Assembly (NCBI GenBank): GCA_965213765.1 | Contig: OZ243926.1 | Location: 1,984,001-2,048,000 of the forward strand | From: JAJDXO01 sp965213765 | GTDB lineage: Bacteria > Pseudomonadota > Alphaproteobacteria > Rhodospirillales > UBA2165 | Length of the DNA stretch: 64,000 bases | Reading direction: 5' to 3' | In this document: positions 1 through 8,489 of the stretch, one piece after another | How positions within the stretch are numbered: position 1 is the stretch's first letter | How the letters are laid out: each line of letters opens with the position of its first letter | Translations under genes and position numbers: made by a program | Notes under the pieces: generated by a model | What the model was told of the DNA's origin: nothing | The model's database searches: none | Seen by the model: the letters and a program-made list of their open reading frames with translations, nothing else

Positions 1-63
1 GACAAATCCGCCGAACCGCTTGGTCAGGCCCTGAACGTCGAGAAGGCAGCCATTGGCGTCCAT
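1..63 (-). CDS. livG: ABC transporter ATP-binding protein, LivG type (N-terminus only)
   Basis: Only the first 21 codons lie in the window, and the gene runs off the left edge. The visible start (MDANGCLL) leads to LTKRFGG, the usual opening of LivG-type ATPases just ahead of the Walker A loop. Its ATG shares one base with the TGA stop of the upstream livM gene (TGATG), so translation is probably coupled. By position it should energise import through the LivH/LivM channel encoded next to it. The name rests on context and a short N-terminal match; Walker motifs cannot be checked. Confidence 0.75.
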   Translation of the reverse strand, partial: MDANGCLLDVQGLTKRFGGFV

Positions 64-1016
64 CACTTGCCCCCCTCACGACGCTTCCGCGCAAAGTCCT
101 GGAATAGCCCGACGATCCCCCGGGGGGCGAGCGCCACGAACCCAATCAGCACCATACCGACGATCAGGATGTTCAACTCGGAAGAAATGGTGACGGTCAC
201 GATTTGCTGGATCGTGCCGAGTAGCAGCGCGCCGATGACAGGTCCGAACCACACCGCCGTGCCGCCGATCATGGGCATGGCGATCGCGTTGACGGCGATC
301 AGCAGATCGAACGCGGAGAGTGGGTTGATGTAGGTGACGAAGAACGGGAACGGCGCGCCGGCCACCCCCATCATGACGCCCATGACGGTGGTCGAGATGA
401 GCTTCAATCGAAGGGTCGGAACGCCCATACATTCGGCGGCGGTTTCATCATCACGAACGGATGCCAGTCCCCGTCCCATCCGCGACATACTGAGATATCG
501 GGACACCGCCACGCAGATTAGCGACAAAACCAACATTAAAATGAACATCATTTCGATGAAGCTGTCGAAGAACGGCACTTCTGCGGGCGTTATCACATAG
601 GCGCCCGCGGAACCACCGACATAATCCCAGTTGGTGATCAACGATTCGAACACGATGGCCATGGCCAATGTCGCGATGGCGAAGTAGACGCCGCGCAGCC
701 GGAGCGTCAAATAACCGGTGCCCAGGCCGATCAAACCGCACACGATACCGGCGATGACGATCAGGACCACCAGCGGCAATTCGGCAAACTGGTGAAGCGC
801 GATTGCCGTGTAGGCGCCGATGGCGAAGAATCCGGCGCTGCCGAAATTCACATAGCCGGCAAAGCCGCCAAGGACATTCCACGCCACGGCCATGATCAGA
901 CCCTGCAGGATCACGTAACCGGCAAAAAACAGGAACTGGTTGTCCGCGACGCCGGCCAGAACAAAGCCCGCGGCGAGCACCAAAACAATGCCTATCCAGA
1001 ACCCGCTGATTTTCAT
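63..1016 (-). CDS. livM: Branched-chain amino acid-type ABC transporter permease LivM
   Basis: 317 residues, a normal LivM length. The start MKISGFWIG leads directly into hydrophobic segments, and a row of about eight to ten membrane helices follows. The family signature is visible in GFAGYVNFGSAGFFAIGAYTAI (shortened here to its recognisable core NFGSAGFFAIGAY) and in the cytoplasmic EAA-like loop around RDDETAAECMGV. The chosen ATG overlaps the livH stop by one base (TAATG); a longer open frame upstream is only the shadow of livH. It forms the inner-membrane channel with LivH. The substrate cannot be told from sequence: HAAT-family systems carry amino acids, amides, urea or aromatic acids. 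The hydroxylase operon downstream favours an organic acid or heterocycle, which is inference. Confidence 0.9.
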   Translation of the reverse strand: MKISGFWIGIVLVLAAGFVLAGVADNQFLFFAGYVILQGLIMAVAWNVLGGFAGYVNFGSAGFFAIGAYTAIALHQFAELPLVVLIVIAGIVCGLIGLGTGYLTLRLRGVYFAIATLAMAIVFESLITNWDYVGGSAGAYVITPAEVPFFDSFIEMMFILMLVLSLICVAVSRYLSMSRMGRGLASVRDDETAAECMGVPTLRLKLISTTVMGVMMGVAGAPFPFFVTYINPLSAFDLLIAVNAIAMPMIGGTAVWFGPVIGALLLGTIQQIVTVTISSELNILIVGMVLIGFVALAPRGIVGLFQDFARKRREGGK

Positions 1017-1888
1017 TATTGCCGTCCAAACAGGCCCTGCGGGCGAAACGCCAGCGTTACCAACAAGAAGCCGAACGCCACTGTCGGTGCCCAGGATGGC
1101 CCGATATAGGTCGTGACGATACTCTCCGACAGGCCAATGATAAGCGCCGCTACGAGCGTTCCAGGGATACTGCCCATGCCGCCGAGTACGATGATGGCGA
1201 ATATCCGGCCGATATAAAGCCGCCCGATGGTCGGCTCCACCGGCCCAATCATAATCAGAAGCGCGCCAGCGAGCGCCGCCGTCGCGATGCCGATGCCGAA
1301 GGCGATCTGCTTGATCTTGACCGGATCGGCACCCATGAGCTGTAGCGCCAACCGGTCCTGCGACACCGCCAGAATTGCGCGGCCAAGGAAGGTCCGAGAC
1401 AAAAACAGATAAACGGCGCCGGTCATGACCAGCGCCGCGCAGAACGGCACCAGCATCCGCCACGGTATGCCGACCAGACCGATCTCGATTTGTTTGCCGA
1501 TATAGTCGGCTTCGACCAGCCGGTAATCTACGCCGTAGAAAATGATGAAGAGAACCTCGATGACAAACATGAGGCCGAAGAAAAAGGCGAGGCCCGCCAA
1601 CGACTCCCGTCCGGTTCGCTCAAATGCCGCGTAATAGACGCGATAAACGAGGACGCCCACCACGAAAAATATGGGCATCAGCAGAATGCCGGCGATCACC
1701 GGGTCGAGGCCGAAGCCGCCGTTTAGAGCAAATACCAGATAAGACCCGGCCACGATGAAGGCCGGGTGGGCAATATTGACGATGTCGAGCTGGCCGAAGA
1801 CGATCGACAGGCCGAGCGCGACAGCGGCATAGAAGCCGCCCAGAAGAATGCCCGCGGCGATCGCATTCAGGAATAAAGATGCATCCAT
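1016..1888 (-). CDS. livH: Branched-chain amino acid-type ABC transporter permease LivH
   Basis: 290 residues with the family N-terminus (FLNAIAAGILLGGFYAAVALG) shortened by tight helices, the signature segment FGQLDIVNIAHPAFIVAGSY, and the permease EAA loop around SQDRLALQLMGADPVKIKQIAF. It ends PQGLFGRQ, matching the conserved RPQGLFG tail of LivH. It lies 40 bases downstream of the binding-protein gene and overlaps livM by one base, so binding protein, livH, livM and livG probably form one transcript. It is an inner-membrane channel subunit paired with LivM. The substrate is unknown. Confidence 0.9.
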   Translation of the reverse strand: MDASLFLNAIAAGILLGGFYAAVALGLSIVFGQLDIVNIAHPAFIVAGSYLVFALNGGFGLDPVIAGILLMPIFFVVGVLVYRVYYAAFERTGRESLAGLAFFFGLMFVIEVLFIIFYGVDYRLVEADYIGKQIEIGLVGIPWRMLVPFCAALVMTGAVYLFLSRTFLGRAILAVSQDRLALQLMGADPVKIKQIAFGIGIATAALAGALLIMIGPVEPTIGRLYIGRIFAIIVLGGMGSIPGTLVAALIIGLSESIVTTYIGPSWAPTVAFGFLLVTLAFRPQGLFGRQ

Positions 1889-1928
1889 GGATACTGTCGC
1901 CGCGGGCTTCCGTCAGGTCGTACTTGGT

Positions 1929-3173
1929 TTACTGTTTGTACGGGAACGCAATATCCCCGGACTTGACGGCATCCGGCTTCAGGACGACGCGTGTGCCTTC
2001 CTGTTTGAACTGATCCAGATTGTTCGCTTTGACGCCGCGGAACTGAACCATCAGCGCGCGCGACGTGGCCCATTCACCGTTTTTGCCGAATTTGACCGGT
2101 CCGACCACGGTGTTGAAGGTGGTCTTGTGGATGTACTCGGCCAGCTTCTTGTCATCCAGGGACTTGGTCGCCTCGACGGATTGACCCAGAACCTGCATGT
2201 AGGCATAGGCCCACGGCGGGAGGTAGTGACCCAGCAGGTCGACACCCTTGCCGGCGGCAGCCGCCTGATACTTCTTCAAGAACTCGTCGATGCCGGGGAA
2301 CTTCAGCGTTTTCGCCGGAACCCAGAAATCATAATTGACGAGGTTGTTCAGGCCCGGGCCGAGGTTCTTCATGATCGCCGCGAATTGCAGACCGACCATG
2401 CCGCCGCCCACCAGCTTGGACTTGAGGCCGAGCTCGTTGGCCGCCTTGACGATACCCACGGAGTTCGCCGGATAAGACCCGAAGTAGATGATATCGGGAT
2501 TGGTCGCCTGAATGGCCCGGAGGATCGGCGTGAAGTCGGCCGTGGAGGGCGGGAAGCCCTTGTCATAGACAATGTTCAGCCCGTCCTGCTTGGCATTCGC
2601 GCGGGCACCCTTGACGGCGTTCTGCGCGAATTCCGCGTCCGCACCGGCAATCGCCACGGACTTCAGGCCCTTTTCCTTGGCGATATCGAAGAAGCCGCGG
2701 GACCAATCCTGGGCCGGGTTCGGACCGGCGGGCATGATCTGGAAGTAGCGGTCATATTTGAACTTGTGGTTCACGTCGAGACCGAACAGCCCCATGAAGA
2801 CCTTGCCGGACCGCATGACGATGGGCATGGCCGGCGCGATCACGTCGGTGCCATAGCTGGAAACCACGAGGTCAACCTTGTCGACGCTCAGCAGCTTGGT
2901 GTAGATGGCCGGCACCTTCGCAGGCGTCGTGGCATCGTCGTAATACACCAGTTCGACGGGGCGTCCGAGAAGGCCGCCTTTCTTGTTAACGTCGTCGCGC
3001 CAAATCTCCATGGCGATCAGCGCGCTCTTGCCGCCGGCACCGAGAACGCCGGTGAGCGCCATCGAGAAACCGATCTTGATGGGCTTACCGGATTGCGCAC
3101 TCACTTGCGGCGAGTAGGCAACGACCGCCGCCAACGCGGCAACGGCTAGTACTAAATGTCTGAAGAATCGCAT
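1929..3173 (-). CDS. ABC transporter substrate-binding protein, LivJ/LivK (HAAT) family
   Basis: 414 residues. A Sec signal peptide is clear: basic RFFRH, hydrophobic LVLAVAALAAVVAY, then a likely cleavage after VSAQS. The mature start KPIKIGFSMALTGVLGAGG is the type I periplasmic-binding fold seen in HAAT receptors, and the middle part (FTPILRAIQATNPDIIYFGSYPANSVGIVKAA) has the hinge region. It should capture the ligand in the periplasm and hand it to LivH/LivM. It is the first gene of the reverse-strand transporter operon. The ligand is not identifiable; receptors of this subgroup include ones for aromatic acids as well as amino acids. Confidence 0.9.
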   Translation of the reverse strand: MRFFRHLVLAVAALAAVVAYSPQVSAQSGKPIKIGFSMALTGVLGAGGKSALIAMEIWRDDVNKKGGLLGRPVELVYYDDATTPAKVPAIYTKLLSVDKVDLVVSSYGTDVIAPAMPIVMRSGKVFMGLFGLDVNHKFKYDRYFQIMPAGPNPAQDWSRGFFDIAKEKGLKSVAIAGADAEFAQNAVKGARANAKQDGLNIVYDKGFPPSTADFTPILRAIQATNPDIIYFGSYPANSVGIVKAANELGLKSKLVGGGMVGLQFAAIMKNLGPGLNNLVNYDFWVPAKTLKFPGIDEFLKKYQAAAAGKGVDLLGHYLPPWAYAYMQVLGQSVEATKSLDDKKLAEYIHKTTFNTVVGPVKFGKNGEWATSRALMVQFRGVKANNLDQFKQEGTRVVLKPDAVKSGDIAFPYKQ

Positions 3174-3286
3174 CGAAGACGCCTCCCAGAAATGATGTCA
3201 AAGCCTCACCGGATCATTACGTCAGTGTCCGGCATCGAAAAATTCGCGGAGACGGTAGCACACGGAAATTGCCCACGAAAGCGTGA

Positions 3287-3311
3287 AAGCGGAGTGATAA
3301 TTTCTCCGCTT
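3287..3311 (-). terminator. Hairpin downstream of the first molybdenum hydroxylase operon
   Basis: AAGCGGAG at 3287-3294 pairs perfectly with CTCCGCTT at 3304-3311 across a 9-base AT-rich loop, 10 bases after the stop of the Mo-subunit gene. No uridine run follows on the reverse strand, so this may only be a transcript 3'-end stabiliser or a weak terminator. A smaller hairpin (CACG-AAAG-CGTG) lies at 3274-3285. The 147-base gap up to 3320 holds nothing else recognisable apart from the upstream region of the binding-protein gene. Confidence 0.4.
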
Positions 3312-3320
3312 GGGCAATGC

Positions 3321-5705
3321 CTATTCGGTCTTGCCGAGTGCGCGAAGCACACGCTCCGGAGTCATCGGGTTGACGGTCAACCGCGCATCCAATGGCAGCA
3401 AGGCGTCGTTGACCGCGTTAAGGATCGCCGCGGGCGCCCCGCCGGTCCCGGCTTCCCCGGCACCTTTCGCGCCGAGTTCGGAATCGCTGTTGGGACTGGT
3501 CACGTGGCCAACCTCGATGTCGGGCATCTCTGCGGCCATGGGCACCAAATAGTCGGCGAGGTTGCCGTTGAGCAGCTGCCCCTCGTCGCTGTAGAGGCAC
3601 TCTTCGTAGAGCGCGCCGCCGATGCCCTGAATCACGCCGCCGCGCACCTGCTCATCCACCAGCATCGGATTAATCACCGTGCCGCAATCCTCAACCACCC
3701 AATGGTTAAGCAGTTTCACCATGCCTGTATCCACATCGACCTCGACATAGGAGCAATGAATGCCGTTGGTGAACGCAAAGGGAAACTTCTTGGGCACGTG
3801 GTGCCGGGTGGCAATGAGCTCCGACTGATAATCCTTGGGCAGGGTATCGGCCCGGTAGTAGACCACGCGTCCGACCTCGGCGAGGCTGATCCGTTCGTTG
3901 CCCGTATCGGCATCGACAACCGCGTTGTCCCGGATATCAAGCTTCTGCGGTTCCGACTGCAGCATGATGCCGGCGACTTCCAATATCTGATCCCGGAGGG
4001 CGTGGCCGGCCTGTGCCGCCGCTTCGCCGGCAATGCCGGTGCCGCGGGAGGCCCAGGTGCCGCCGCCATAAGGGGTGATCTCCGTATCGCCGGTGATGAT
4101 CTTGATCTTGTCCGGGGTCACACCGACCGCGGTCGCGGCGACCTGTGAAAGGACCGCTTCGGCGCCTTGCCCCTGTTCGGTGACGCCAGACGCAATAATC
4201 AGGTTGCCCTTGGCATCCAGGCGCAGGGTCACACCGTCCTGGGCCGAGATTGGCGCACCGCCGACCCCGTAGAACATAGGGCTGGGGCTCGTCACCTCGA
4301 TCATGCAGGCAAATCCGATACCGCGATAGATACCGGATTCCCGCACCTTCTCCTGGTCGGCTCGCAACCCTGCATAGTCCACCATACCGAGCAGCTTGTC
4401 CTTGGCGGCATGGTGGGAGAGCTTGTCGAACGGCATGCCGGTGACGGATTTGGTCGGATAGGCATCGTCGGGCACAAGGTTCTTTTCCCGAATTTCCACC
4501 ACATCCATGCCCAACGCCTGGGCCGCATGATCGACCAACGCTTCCTGCATCGCGGCGGCGATGGGGTGGCCCACCGCCCGGTATTGGCACATCAACGGCT
4601 TGTTCTGAAACACCACCCGTCCCCGCGCCCGATAGTTTTCGATGGTGTAGGGCCCGCCGGTCAGATTGAGCACCTGATTGATCTCGATGCCGCTTGACCG
4701 CGGGTACATGGAGTAGGGTCCGATACCGGTGATGTCATCGAAGTCGATGGCGAGAATTTTGCCGTCCTCGGCAACCGCCATCCGCGCCTTGATCATGTGG
4801 TGGCGGGCATGAATGTCGGCCGTAAAGCTTTCCATCCGGTCGGGGATGAATTTCACCGGCCGCTTTAGAAGCATGGTCAACGCGGCGGTCGCGATCTCGT
4901 CGCCGTAGGTGTGGACCTTGATGCCGAACGCTCCGCCCACATCCTTGCAAATCACCCGAACCCGGTGCTCCTCCAGATCGAAGTGCTTGGCGAAGATGGC
5001 CTGAAGCATGTGCGGACCCTGGGTCGACATATAGACCGTGAGCTGTTCCTCGGACGGATCCCAACTGGAGATAATGGATCTTGGTTCCAGTGTGACGCCG
5101 GTGTGGCGGCCGAAGATGAACTCGTCTTCGACGACCACCGCCGCTTGATCAAACGCGGCATCCACATCGCCTTCGTCGACGATCCGCTCCCAACAGAGAT
5201 TATTGCCGTACTCTTCGTGGATCACCGGTGCGTCGGCATCGAGCGCCGCCATCATGTCGCAGGCGGCCGGCAGTTCGGCCCAGTCCACTTCGACCAGTTC
5301 GACGGCATCTTCGGCCTGCGCGCGGGTCTCGGCAACCACGGCAACCACCGGCTCACCCTGCCAGCGGGCCCTGTCGATGGCCATTGGGTATTGCGGAGGC
5401 GAGCGCATGCCCTCCAGATGGGAGAGAACACCGACCCAGGGTTCACACAGTTCGGCAATCTCCTTTCCGGTGAAGACACCGACGACCCCCGGCGCCGCCT
5501 TGGCCGCATCGACGTTGATCGACTTGATGTCGGCGTGGGCGAACGGTGAGCGCAGATACGCCGCATGGACCATTCGCGGCAGCTTGATGTCGTCGGTGAA
5601 TGCGCCGCGGCCGTGGAGCAACCGCTGGATGTTGGGGCGGGGAACCGAGCGGCCGATATAGCTGTTGGGCCGGTCGTGAACGGTGACAACGGGGCTATCA
5701 GCCAT
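3321..5705 (-). CDS. Xanthine dehydrogenase-family hydroxylase, molybdopterin-binding (large) subunit
   Basis: 794 residues, the usual length for an undivided Mo subunit. The N-terminal a/b hammerhead domain opens with IGRSVPRPNIQRLLHGRGAF. Cofactor-binding loops include DVGGAFGIK, EQGQGAEAV, GTWASRGTG and DCGTVINPMLVDEQVRGG. Near the C-terminus GAKGAGE carries the catalytic glutamate (about residue 751). The CoxL loop AYxCSFR is absent; the equivalent place reads QYRAVGHP, so it is not a form I CO dehydrogenase, and it also departs from the common YRGAGRPE. The enzyme should hydroxylate a substrate with water-derived oxygen using Mo-molybdopterin cytosine dinucleotide. The ATG at 5703-5705 overlaps the FeS-subunit stop (TAATG). 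Substrate unknown: a heterocycle, aldehyde or CoA-thioester are all possible. Confidence 0.9.
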   Translation of the reverse strand: MADSPVVTVHDRPNSYIGRSVPRPNIQRLLHGRGAFTDDIKLPRMVHAAYLRSPFAHADIKSINVDAAKAAPGVVGVFTGKEIAELCEPWVGVLSHLEGMRSPPQYPMAIDRARWQGEPVVAVVAETRAQAEDAVELVEVDWAELPAACDMMAALDADAPVIHEEYGNNLCWERIVDEGDVDAAFDQAAVVVEDEFIFGRHTGVTLEPRSIISSWDPSEEQLTVYMSTQGPHMLQAIFAKHFDLEEHRVRVICKDVGGAFGIKVHTYGDEIATAALTMLLKRPVKFIPDRMESFTADIHARHHMIKARMAVAEDGKILAIDFDDITGIGPYSMYPRSSGIEINQVLNLTGGPYTIENYRARGRVVFQNKPLMCQYRAVGHPIAAAMQEALVDHAAQALGMDVVEIREKNLVPDDAYPTKSVTGMPFDKLSHHAAKDKLLGMVDYAGLRADQEKVRESGIYRGIGFACMIEVTSPSPMFYGVGGAPISAQDGVTLRLDAKGNLIIASGVTEQGQGAEAVLSQVAATAVGVTPDKIKIITGDTEITPYGGGTWASRGTGIAGEAAAQAGHALRDQILEVAGIMLQSEPQKLDIRDNAVVDADTGNERISLAEVGRVVYYRADTLPKDYQSELIATRHHVPKKFPFAFTNGIHCSYVEVDVDTGMVKLLNHWVVEDCGTVINPMLVDEQVRGGVIQGIGGALYEECLYSDEGQLLNGNLADYLVPMAAEMPDIEVGHVTSPNSDSELGAKGAGEAGTGGAPAAILNAVNDALLPLDARLTVNPMTPERVLRALGKTE

Positions 5706-6199
5706 TATTTCTCCCCCCGGTTCTTGCCGGTTTCCTCTATGGCGTCGACAATGGCCTGGTAACCGGTGCAGCGGCAGAAATTGCCGGAAATGTGCTGCCG
5801 GATTGCCGTTCGGTCGGCGCCGGGATTCTCGGCCAGCAGTTCGGTGGCCGTCATCAGCATGCCCGGCGTGCAGAAGCCGCATTGTGCCGCATTGCGGGTC
5901 TTGAAGCTCTCCTGCAGATCGGCGATCTCGCCGCTTTCCGACAGGCCTTCTATGGTCAGGACCTCAGCGCCGTCGGCCTGGACGGCCAGCATCAGGCAGC
6001 CGCGGACGATGGTCCCGTTGACCTTGACTGTACAGGCGCCGCAAACGCCGTGTTCGCATCCGATGTGGCTGCCGGTGAGTTCCAGTTCCTCGCGGAGGAA
6101 ATCGACGAGATTCATCCGGGGTTCGACCGCGCGCGCGACCCGTTCGCCATTGACCGTCGCGGTCACGACGACAGGGGGAATATCTACAGAATCTGGCAT
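5705..6199 (-). CDS. Molybdenum hydroxylase (2Fe-2S) subunit
   Basis: 164 residues. The N-terminal plant-type ferredoxin domain has GCEHGVCGACTV followed by RGCLML, giving four cluster cysteines. The second, all-helical domain has QCGFCTPGML and FCRCTGYQAIVDAI for the second [2Fe-2S] cluster. It passes electrons from the Mo subunit to the FAD subunit. The start MPDSVDIPPVVVTATVNGE fits family members with a short leader, and no signal peptide is present, so the complex is cytoplasmic. It lies between the FAD gene (4-base gap) and the Mo gene (one-base overlap). Confidence 0.93.
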   Translation of the reverse strand: MPDSVDIPPVVVTATVNGERVARAVEPRMNLVDFLREELELTGSHIGCEHGVCGACTVKVNGTIVRGCLMLAVQADGAEVLTIEGLSESGEIADLQESFKTRNAAQCGFCTPGMLMTATELLAENPGADRTAIRQHISGNFCRCTGYQAIVDAIEETGKNRGEK

Positions 6200-6203
6200 G
6201 GGT

Positions 6204-7052
6204 CTACGCTCCCGCGATGCGCTTTAGCGCCCGCTCGGTCATCACCCGCGCCAGGTGAAGCTTGGTCGCGGCGGTGGAATTCATGTCGTCAAACGGGTCG
6301 AGGTCGTCTTTAAGCGCCGACTGCGCCGCCCCGATGCTCGCCTCATCAATGGTATTTCCGGCAAGCGCGGCCCCCGCCCCTTCGGCCAGTATGGGCGTAC
6401 CGCCGGCGGCCAGGTAGACGAGCCGGGCGGCCTCCACGGTCTCCCCATCCACGGTGACGGATGCCATGACACCGGCCATGCCGTAATCCCCATGACGCCG
6501 TGCCACCTCTTCAACGGCGAAGCGCTGGTTGTCGGCGGCTGTCGGCACTTCGATGGCGGTGATCAGCTCACCGTCTTCGAGCGCCGTGTCGTAGAGACCA
6601 CGGAAAAATTCGCCGCCGCTCACCTCACGGCGGCCGCTTGAACCGGCTATCTCGACCGCTCCGTCGAGCGCCACCAGGCACGCCGGCAGTTCGGCGGCGG
6701 GATCGGCAAGGGCGATGCTGCCCCCGATGGTCCCGCGGTTGCGGATCGCCGGATGGGCAATCAACGGCACGGCTTCGGCGATCAGCGGCACCTGCGCCGC
6801 GATGACCTCGGACCTCTCCAGTTCCCGGTGACGGGTGAGCGCGCCGATACGAACCGTGCCGCCATCGACCGAGATCCCGGACAATTCCTCGATGCCGTTA
6901 ATATCGACCAGCAGTTCGGGCGCGCTCAGGCGCATGTTGAGGGTGGCAACCAAGCTTTGGCCGCCGGCGAGAAGGGTTGCGTCACCATCGAGGAGGGAGA
7001 TCGCCTCATCGACGGAGGACGGCTTAGCGTAATTGAATGGTACAGGTTTCAC
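6204..7052 (-). CDS. Molybdenum hydroxylase FAD-binding subunit
   Basis: 282 residues, normal for the CoxM/XdhB FAD subunit. FAD contacts are seen in LLAGGQSLVATLNMRLS near residues 30-47 and NRGTIGGSIALADPAAELPA near 105-125, followed by the C-terminal CO-dehydrogenase flavoprotein domain ending in RVMTERALKRIAGA. It is the first gene of the reverse operon FAD-FeS-Mo. Its start lies 244 bases from the divergent tctC gene, so the shared gap (7053-7296) holds both promoters. Confidence 0.92.
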   Translation of the reverse strand: MKPVPFNYAKPSSVDEAISLLDGDATLLAGGQSLVATLNMRLSAPELLVDINGIEELSGISVDGGTVRIGALTRHRELERSEVIAAQVPLIAEAVPLIAHPAIRNRGTIGGSIALADPAAELPACLVALDGAVEIAGSSGRREVSGGEFFRGLYDTALEDGELITAIEVPTAADNQRFAVEEVARRHGDYGMAGVMASVTVDGETVEAARLVYLAAGGTPILAEGAGAALAGNTIDEASIGAAQSALKDDLDPFDDMNSTAATKLHLARVMTERALKRIAGA

Positions 7053-7186
7053 GTCAGACCCGGGCGAAGTTGTTCATGGGGCCGCTGAGACGGCGTTGGT
7101 TATTGATTCGTACCTTGCCCAACTCGACCAAGGAGAGTCAACGTACCTCGACGTACGTGTAACTTGTCCGACCCGCGGTCACAATC

Positions 7187-7215
7187 TTGACTCGTCGCAA
7201 ACCCCTCAGTACGTT
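7187..7215 (+). promoter_or_regulatory. Candidate sigma70-type promoter of the first tct operon
   Basis: TTGACT at 7187-7192 and TACGTT at 7210-7215 are separated by exactly 17 bases, upstream of tctC (start 7297). The operator palindrome 7219-7232 begins three bases after the -10 box and would cover the transcription start, which suits repression. The promoter before the second tctB gene has the same form (TTGACT CG, 17-base spacer, TAC). Confidence 0.5.
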
Positions 7216-7217
7216 CC

Positions 7218-7250
7218 GGTCTTCTATAAGACCGCTCACGTTCCAGTGAG
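7218..7250 (+). promoter_or_regulatory. Operator of the local GTCTTATATAAGAC family (site 1) and adjacent inverted repeat
   Basis: GGTCTTCTATAAGACC at 7218-7233 is a near-perfect palindrome differing by one base from GTCTTATATAAGAC, which recurs at 29307, 30475 and 32736, with a variant at 20213. Directly after it, CTCAC (7235-7239) and GTGAG (7246-7250) form a second inverted repeat. Both lie 47-79 bases before the tctC start. A GntR-type repressor is the likely ligand of the first palindrome; the second may be an extra site or a 5' leader hairpin. Confidence 0.6.
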
Positions 7251-7296
7251 TTCAATTTTCAATCGGCGTCTAAATTTCCTACTGGGAGTGTCCAAA

Positions 7297-8376
7297 ATGA
7301 GAAAATCCATCAGAAGCTCTTCGGCGGCATTTGCCACCGCCATCGGCGCGGCGGCCCTCATGGCTGTGGCCGCCACCGACGCAAAGGCGGAATGGCCGGA
7401 GCGTCCGATTACAGTTGTCGTGATGTATGGCGCCGGCGGCGGTACTGATACCGTTCTCCGTACGCTGGTTGGTGAAATGACCAAATCGACGGGCTGGAAA
7501 ATCAACGTTATCAACAAGCCGGGTGCGGTCGGCGGTGTCGCGACCAAGTTTGTGGCGGGCAAAAAAGCCGACGGCTATACGCTTTTGGGGGCGGCCAATT
7601 ACAATAAGTACGCCAGCGTCATGGGTCACACCGAAACGCGGGCCTGGAAGGATTGGCAGTACATGCAGGCCGCGAATTCCCTCGGCAGCTGGTCTGTCCG
7701 TCCGGACTCCAAGTTCAAGACCTTCGAAGACATCGTCAAGGCGGCGCGCGCCAATCCTGGAAAAGTCACCATCTCGACCTCCGGTACCGGCGGTCTGTGG
7801 CATGAACTGGCCGCGGTCGTTGCCGTGTCGGCGGGCGTGACCTTGAAGTACGTTCCCTACAAGGGCGGCAAACCGGCGACGCTTGCCGGTCTGAACGGTG
7901 AGACCATGATCGCCGGCGGCGGCGTGCACGAGCACATCGAGCACATTCGCGCGGGCAAGCTTATCTCCATCCAGCAGACCGGCACCAAGGACCTGGATGC
8001 AGGTGGCGGAAAGATCTTGAAATCGGTCGGCAATTTCCTGCCGCAGATCAAGAGCCAACTACCCTTCTCCGGCATCTATAATCTTGCGATGCTGAAGGGC
8101 GTTCCGAAGGGTGTCCAAGCCAAAATTGAAAAGGCTTTCGTTGCGGCCGTTAAGTCCGACGCCTTTGCCAAGGTCGCGAAGCAGAAATTCTTCGACGTCG
8201 ATATTCGGACAGGTTCGGAAGCCAGCCGCCGAGCGGCTCAGGTCGAGGTACAGACCGCGGCAACCTTTGAGAAACTGGGCATCAAGGGCGCCCGGTCGCT
8301 GAAAGCGCTTGGTCTGCCCAAGCCCGCTGATTTCGATGCTTGGTGGGCCAAGCAGAGCAAGATGATGATGAAGTAA
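7297..8376 (+). CDS. tctC: Tripartite tricarboxylate transporter substrate-binding protein (TctC family)
   Basis: 359 residues. The signal peptide runs MRKSIRSSSAAFATAIGAAALMAV with likely cleavage after DAKA. The mature start EWPERPITVVVMYGAGGGTDTVLR is the TctC/Bug signature (a PITVVV strand and a GGGTD carboxylate-binding loop). It delivers a carboxylate to the TctA/TctB channel, and Bug-fold proteins bind many organic acids. An in-frame upstream extension exists, but this ATG gives the only sensible signal peptide. A terminator hairpin follows before tctB, so the binding protein is probably made in excess. The operator at 7218 lies in front. Confidence 0.92.
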   Translation: MRKSIRSSSAAFATAIGAAALMAVAATDAKAEWPERPITVVVMYGAGGGTDTVLRTLVGEMTKSTGWKINVINKPGAVGGVATKFVAGKKADGYTLLGAANYNKYASVMGHTETRAWKDWQYMQAANSLGSWSVRPDSKFKTFEDIVKAARANPGKVTISTSGTGGLWHELAAVVAVSAGVTLKYVPYKGGKPATLAGLNGETMIAGGGVHEHIEHIRAGKLISIQQTGTKDLDAGGGKILKSVGNFLPQIKSQLPFSGIYNLAMLKGVPKGVQAKIEKAFVAAVKSDAFAKVAKQKFFDVDIRTGSEASRRAAQVEVQTAATFEKLGIKGARSLKALGLPKPADFDAWWAKQSKMMMK

Positions 8377-8405
8377 CTGCCATCCCTTGGATGGTATTAT
8401 CCATG

Positions 8406-8449
8406 AATTCGGGTGAGTTGCGGCAATCGCGGCTCACCCGAATTTTTTG
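8406..8449 (+). terminator. Rho-independent terminator between tctC and tctB
   Basis: AATTCGGGTGAG (8406-8417) pairs perfectly over 12 bases with CTCACCCGAATT (8433-8444), and the strand continues in a T-run to 8448. This is a textbook intrinsic terminator, yet the transporter operon continues 40 bases further on. Partial read-through would give more binding protein than membrane subunits. Confidence 0.85.
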
Positions 8450-8489
8450 TAGAATACGCGTATGCTCTTAGGACGAAGGTCTCGGCGTG

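Noticed and set aside
1848..3149. 433-codon forward open frame opposite the LivJ-type binding protein
   Set aside because: Antisense shadow of a gene with a signal peptide and family motifs.
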